Assembly: GCA_016871445.1 (NCBI GenBank)
Contig: VHDH01000014.1
Coordinates: 1 to 46,983, forward strand
Direction of reading: 5' to 3'
DNA: 46,983 nt
Source: Verrucomicrobiota bacterium
GTDB taxonomy: Bacteria > Verrucomicrobiota > Verrucomicrobiia > Limisphaerales > SXTU01
Under the pieces are notes generated by a model. The model was not told the origin of the DNA, made no database searches, and saw only the letters and a list, made by a program, of their open reading frames with translations. Every line of letters starts with the position of its first letter. Position 1 is the first letter of the stretch. Shown in pieces: positions 44,407-46,983 of the stretch. A program made the translations under genes and the position numbers.

Positions 44407-46707
44407 ATGAAACATATCCTAATCATTGCCGCCTCTCTTGCCCTCGCGTCTGGTCTGTCCGGCGCGCCCGCGGGCAACTCCGCAGACGGCATTTTACGCG
44501 GGCCGTTTTTCTCCGGTACCATCATGGCTAGCGACGGCAAGCAGCTCGCCGCCGGCAAGGGCATCGTCATAACGGTTGGGCCAAACAAGGATCATTACGT
44601 TTGTTATGACACCGACACGCTGCGTTGCGCGCTGGGCTGGTCGGGTGACTTCCTAGAATTCGGCAAGACTCAGGAGCGCATCGAGTGGCCACCGCCGCCG
44701 AAGATTAAAGGTAAGCTCGCGTTCGAGACGAAGATTGGGTCGGGTTGGGCGACGAGCGAGGATTTCAGCGACCCGCGTCCGAACCAGCAAGGCCCGCTGC
44801 CGCGCGCACAGGCGAAGTATCGCGGCCTCTACGTCCACAGCGACAATGTGGTGCTGTCGCACACGGCGGGCGACGCGGGCGTGCTGGAAATGCCCGGCCT
44901 TGAAATCATCGGTGGTCGGAGCGTGTTTACCCGCACGGTGAACATTGGCGCGGGGAAGCAGACGCTGCGCTTCCTCAGCGGCGCGGGCTTGGTGCCCGGT
45001 CTTGAGGATAGCGCGGTGAAGACCGAGTCGGTCAAGGAGTTCAAGCTCGTCATCTTTGGCAACAGCACGAACCGTCTGGTCATCGGGGTCACGGGTAACA
45101 CTGACCTGAGCAAGCTCACCGCCGCCAAGCGCAACCAAGCTGGGGCTTGCGAACTGGCACTCGTGGTGGAGCCCCGGACCAAGGCGCTCAACTTGAAAGT
45201 TTTCATTGCTCGCGTGGACACCGATACGGAAGTGGACGCTATTCGCGCTGCGCTCAAGTCTGCCAAGGCCCCGGCTGACCTCGCCTCGCTCACCAAAGGC
45301 GGCTCCGCGCAGTGGCCCGCTGTCGTCACCAAGGGCGTGCCCGGCACCAACGCAGGCCCTTATGTCGTGGACCACATTACCGAACCCACCCCCAACGCGT
45401 GGAACGCCAAAACCTACTTCGGCGGGCATGACTTCTTCCCCGACGGCCGCGCGGCGGTCTGCACTTTCCACGGTGACGTGTGGGTGGTCAGCGGCTTGGA
45501 TGAGAAGCTGGAGAAGATTACTTGGAAGCGTTTCGCCTCCGGGCTGTTCCAGCCGCTCGGCCTGAAGATCGTGGATGGAAAAATCTACATCACTGGCCGC
45601 GATCAGATCACGCGGTTGCATGACTTGAACGGCGACGGCGAGGCGGACTTCTACGAGAACTTCAACAACGACACGTTCGTCACCGCGAACTACCACGAGT
45701 TTTGCCTCGGCCTCGACACGGACAAGGCGGGTAACTTTTATTACGCCAAAGGCGCACCGTGGCCGCCCACCGTGCAGTCCGCGCATCAGGGCACGATGCT
45801 CAAGGTGTCCAAGGACGGCTCCAAGCTCGACGTCATGGCCACCGGCCTGCGCGCGCCCAACGGCATGGGCATCGGCCCGAACGGTTGGATCACCGTGAGC
45901 GACAACCAGGGCCACTACATGCCGTCGAGCAAGCTGAACCTCATCCGCGAAGGCGGCTTCTACGGGATGCGTCAGGCTGCGCATGGCAAAGCCCCGCCCG
46001 ATGACAACATCCACGCCTATGACCAGCCCATGTGCTGGTTGCCGATGAACATGGACAACTCCAGCGGCGGCCAAGTTTGGGTCGAGAGCACGAAGTGGGG
46101 TCCGCTTAATGGTCAGTTACTCTTCATGAGCTACGGCAAGGGCACGCTCTTTTCTGTGATGCCGCAGGAAGTGGACGGCACGGTGCAGGCGGGCATGGTG
46201 CAGTTCCCGCTGAAGTTCCCGAGCGGCACGATGCGCGGTCGCTTCAATCCACAGGACGGCCAGCTCTACACCACCGGCCTGCGTGGCTGGCAGACGGCGG
46301 GCGTGCGTGACGGTGGCTTCAGCCGTGTGCGCTACACCGGCGCGCCCGTGCGGATGCCGCAGGCGCTCCACGTCTCGAAGGACGGCGTGCGCATCACCTT
46401 CACCACCGCGCTCGACGAAGCCAGCGCCAAGGACGCGGGCAACTGGAACATCGAGATGTGGAACTACATTTACTCCGCCGGTTACGGCTCGCCGGAAGTC
46501 TCCACAAAGGACCCGAAGGTGAAGAAGCACGACAAGCTGGAAGTGACTGGCGTTGAGCTCAGCGCGGACAAAAAGAGCGTCACGCTCAAGCTCTCCGAGC
46601 TGACCCCGGCGATGCAGATGAAGATCAAGTTTAACGTGAAGTCCGCCGATGGTGAGAATGTGGTGGCCGACATCTACAGCACCATCCACAAAGTGGCGGC
46701 GAAGTGA
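44407..46707 (+). CDS. Secreted beta-propeller protein (sorbosone-dehydrogenase-like, DUF6797-type)
   Basis: A large exported protein of the type common in planctomycetes and verrucomicrobia. ATG 44407 gives 766 residues with a signal peptide (MKHILIIAASLALASGLSG). The N-terminal domain (about 25-300) resembles DUF6797. A beta-propeller region (about 310-630) has GLKIVDGKIYITGRDQITRL, a Ca-loop-like DLNGDGEADF, NGMGIGPNGWITVSDNQG and GLRGWQTAGVRDGGF, as in PQQ or sorbosone dehydrogenase-like proteins. An Ig-like C-terminal domain follows. No CxxCH heme motif is present, so it lacks the cytochrome domain often fused in this group. Its stop overlaps the GTG of the broken gene that follows. Confidence 0.8.
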   Translation: MKHILIIAASLALASGLSGAPAGNSADGILRGPFFSGTIMASDGKQLAAGKGIVITVGPNKDHYVCYDTDTLRCALGWSGDFLEFGKTQERIEWPPPPKIKGKLAFETKIGSGWATSEDFSDPRPNQQGPLPRAQAKYRGLYVHSDNVVLSHTAGDAGVLEMPGLEIIGGRSVFTRTVNIGAGKQTLRFLSGAGLVPGLEDSAVKTESVKEFKLVIFGNSTNRLVIGVTGNTDLSKLTAAKRNQAGACELALVVEPRTKALNLKVFIARVDTDTEVDAIRAALKSAKAPADLASLTKGGSAQWPAVVTKGVPGTNAGPYVVDHITEPTPNAWNAKTYFGGHDFFPDGRAAVCTFHGDVWVVSGLDEKLEKITWKRFASGLFQPLGLKIVDGKIYITGRDQITRLHDLNGDGEADFYENFNNDTFVTANYHEFCLGLDTDKAGNFYYAKGAPWPPTVQSAHQGTMLKVSKDGSKLDVMATGLRAPNGMGIGPNGWITVSDNQGHYMPSSKLNLIREGGFYGMRQAAHGKAPPDDNIHAYDQPMCWLPMNMDNSSGGQVWVESTKWGPLNGQLLFMSYGKGTLFSVMPQEVDGTVQAGMVQFPLKFPSGTMRGRFNPQDGQLYTTGLRGWQTAGVRDGGFSRVRYTGAPVRMPQALHVSKDGVRITFTTALDEASAKDAGNWNIEMWNYIYSAGYGSPEVSTKDPKVKKHDKLEVTGVELSADKKSVTLKLSELTPAMQMKIKFNVKSADGENVVADIYSTIHKVAAK

Positions 46708-46983
46708 CGTCGAGGCTCTTAGGACTGGCTGCGAGTGCAGTCTTTTGCCTCCCCGGCGTTGCCGCTGAGTTCCCGGCAATTAGCTCGGACGGATTCCGTG
46801 ACAGTGGTGGTCACTGGCGCAACATCCGCGACACCAATCGCTTCATTCAAGCCACAGCTGGGGGCGAATTATGCTCCGACGCAAGTTCGTGAAGTGGTGG
46901 AAAACTTACTCCTCTTTCAGCGAACAAACGGAGGTTAGCCGAAGAATTATGACATGTCGGCGGTGCTCACTCCGGAGTAAAGC
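46704..46983 (+). pseudogene. Broken 5' part of a pectate-lyase-like gene (cut by window end)
   Basis: The region reads like the start of a secreted pectate lyase. In the first frame, from GTG 46704, a signal peptide (MTSRLLGLAASAVFCLPGVA) is followed by SSDGFRDSGGHWRNIRDTNRF. Homologous sequence then continues in another frame as NYAPTQVREVVENLLLFQR. The frame change lies near 46855-46870. In the second frame the expected NGGWPKNYDM has a stop (TAG at 46936-46938) at the Trp position, and another stop (TAA) follows at 46978-46980. At least three lesions argue for a decayed gene rather than one sequencing error. The GTG overlaps the stop of the propeller gene, so it was probably the next gene of that operon. 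Confidence 0.7.

Noticed and set aside
44653-46074. Minus-strand open frame of 473 codons
   Set aside because: It is antisense to the beta-propeller gene, with His/Val/Arg-rich composition typical of shadows.

Overview
The window is a 47 kb chromosomal segment from a GC-rich Gram-negative bacterium, most probably a member of the Verrucomicrobiota (PVC group). The placement is an inference. It rests on an outer-membrane TonB receptor, a futalosine-type menaquinone gene (mqnE), a squalene-hopene-cyclase-like gene, a secreted beta-propeller dehydrogenase-like protein of the planctomycete/verrucomicrobial type, long Ala/Pro or RG-rich tails on ribosomal proteins, and short 7-nt tandem repeats. 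No 16S sequence is present to confirm it.

Region 1 (1-20949) is one nearly continuous block of transcription and translation genes: the 3' part of rpoC, then rpsL-rpsG-fusA (str), rpsJ to rpsQ (S10), rplN to secY-map-infA-rpmJ (spc) and rpsM-rpsK-rpsD-rpoA-rplQ (alpha). tuf, rpmD (L30) and adk are missing from their usual places. Terminators lie after rpsG, after fusA and after rplQ. A 524-base gap between fusA and rpsJ holds a good promoter candidate and a structured leader with a possible short ORF. Very few genes have a Shine-Dalgarno sequence.

Region 2 (20950-28690) holds a Gfo/Idh/MocA-type oxidoreductase with an altered EKP motif and a FucP-like MFS transporter (a probable sugar or polyol operon closed by a strong terminator), then a SWIM-SNF2 helicase and a secreted SGNH hydrolase.

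Region 3 (28691-32470) holds a small FMN-binding-fold (PPOX) protein and a zinc-ribbon protein on the minus strand. Divergent from them are a His-rich membrane-anchored small protein and a ZnuD-like TonB receptor, each preceded by a perfect inverted repeat. This looks like a metal (zinc) uptake locus.

Region 4 (32474-35976) is a minus-strand operon: a DXDD-type squalene-hopene-cyclase-like protein, a translationally coupled sulfite-oxidase-fold molybdoprotein and a 70-residue helical protein. The cyclase gene carries two in-frame 7-nt tandem repeat arrays. A single-domain glycogen-binding-fold protein diverges from it.

Region 5 (36128-41893) holds tadA and tlyA (minus), a lipoprotein esterase, cdsA, dxr and mqnE. 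The last two overlap by four bases. Together with the cyclase these genes concern isoprenoids, menaquinone and membrane lipids.

Region 6 (41937-46983) holds three tandem AIM24-family paralogs (the third with a GYF-like N-terminus), a large secreted beta-propeller protein, and at the window edge the broken start of a pectate-lyase-like gene. I saw no tRNA, rRNA, CRISPR array or insertion sequence.
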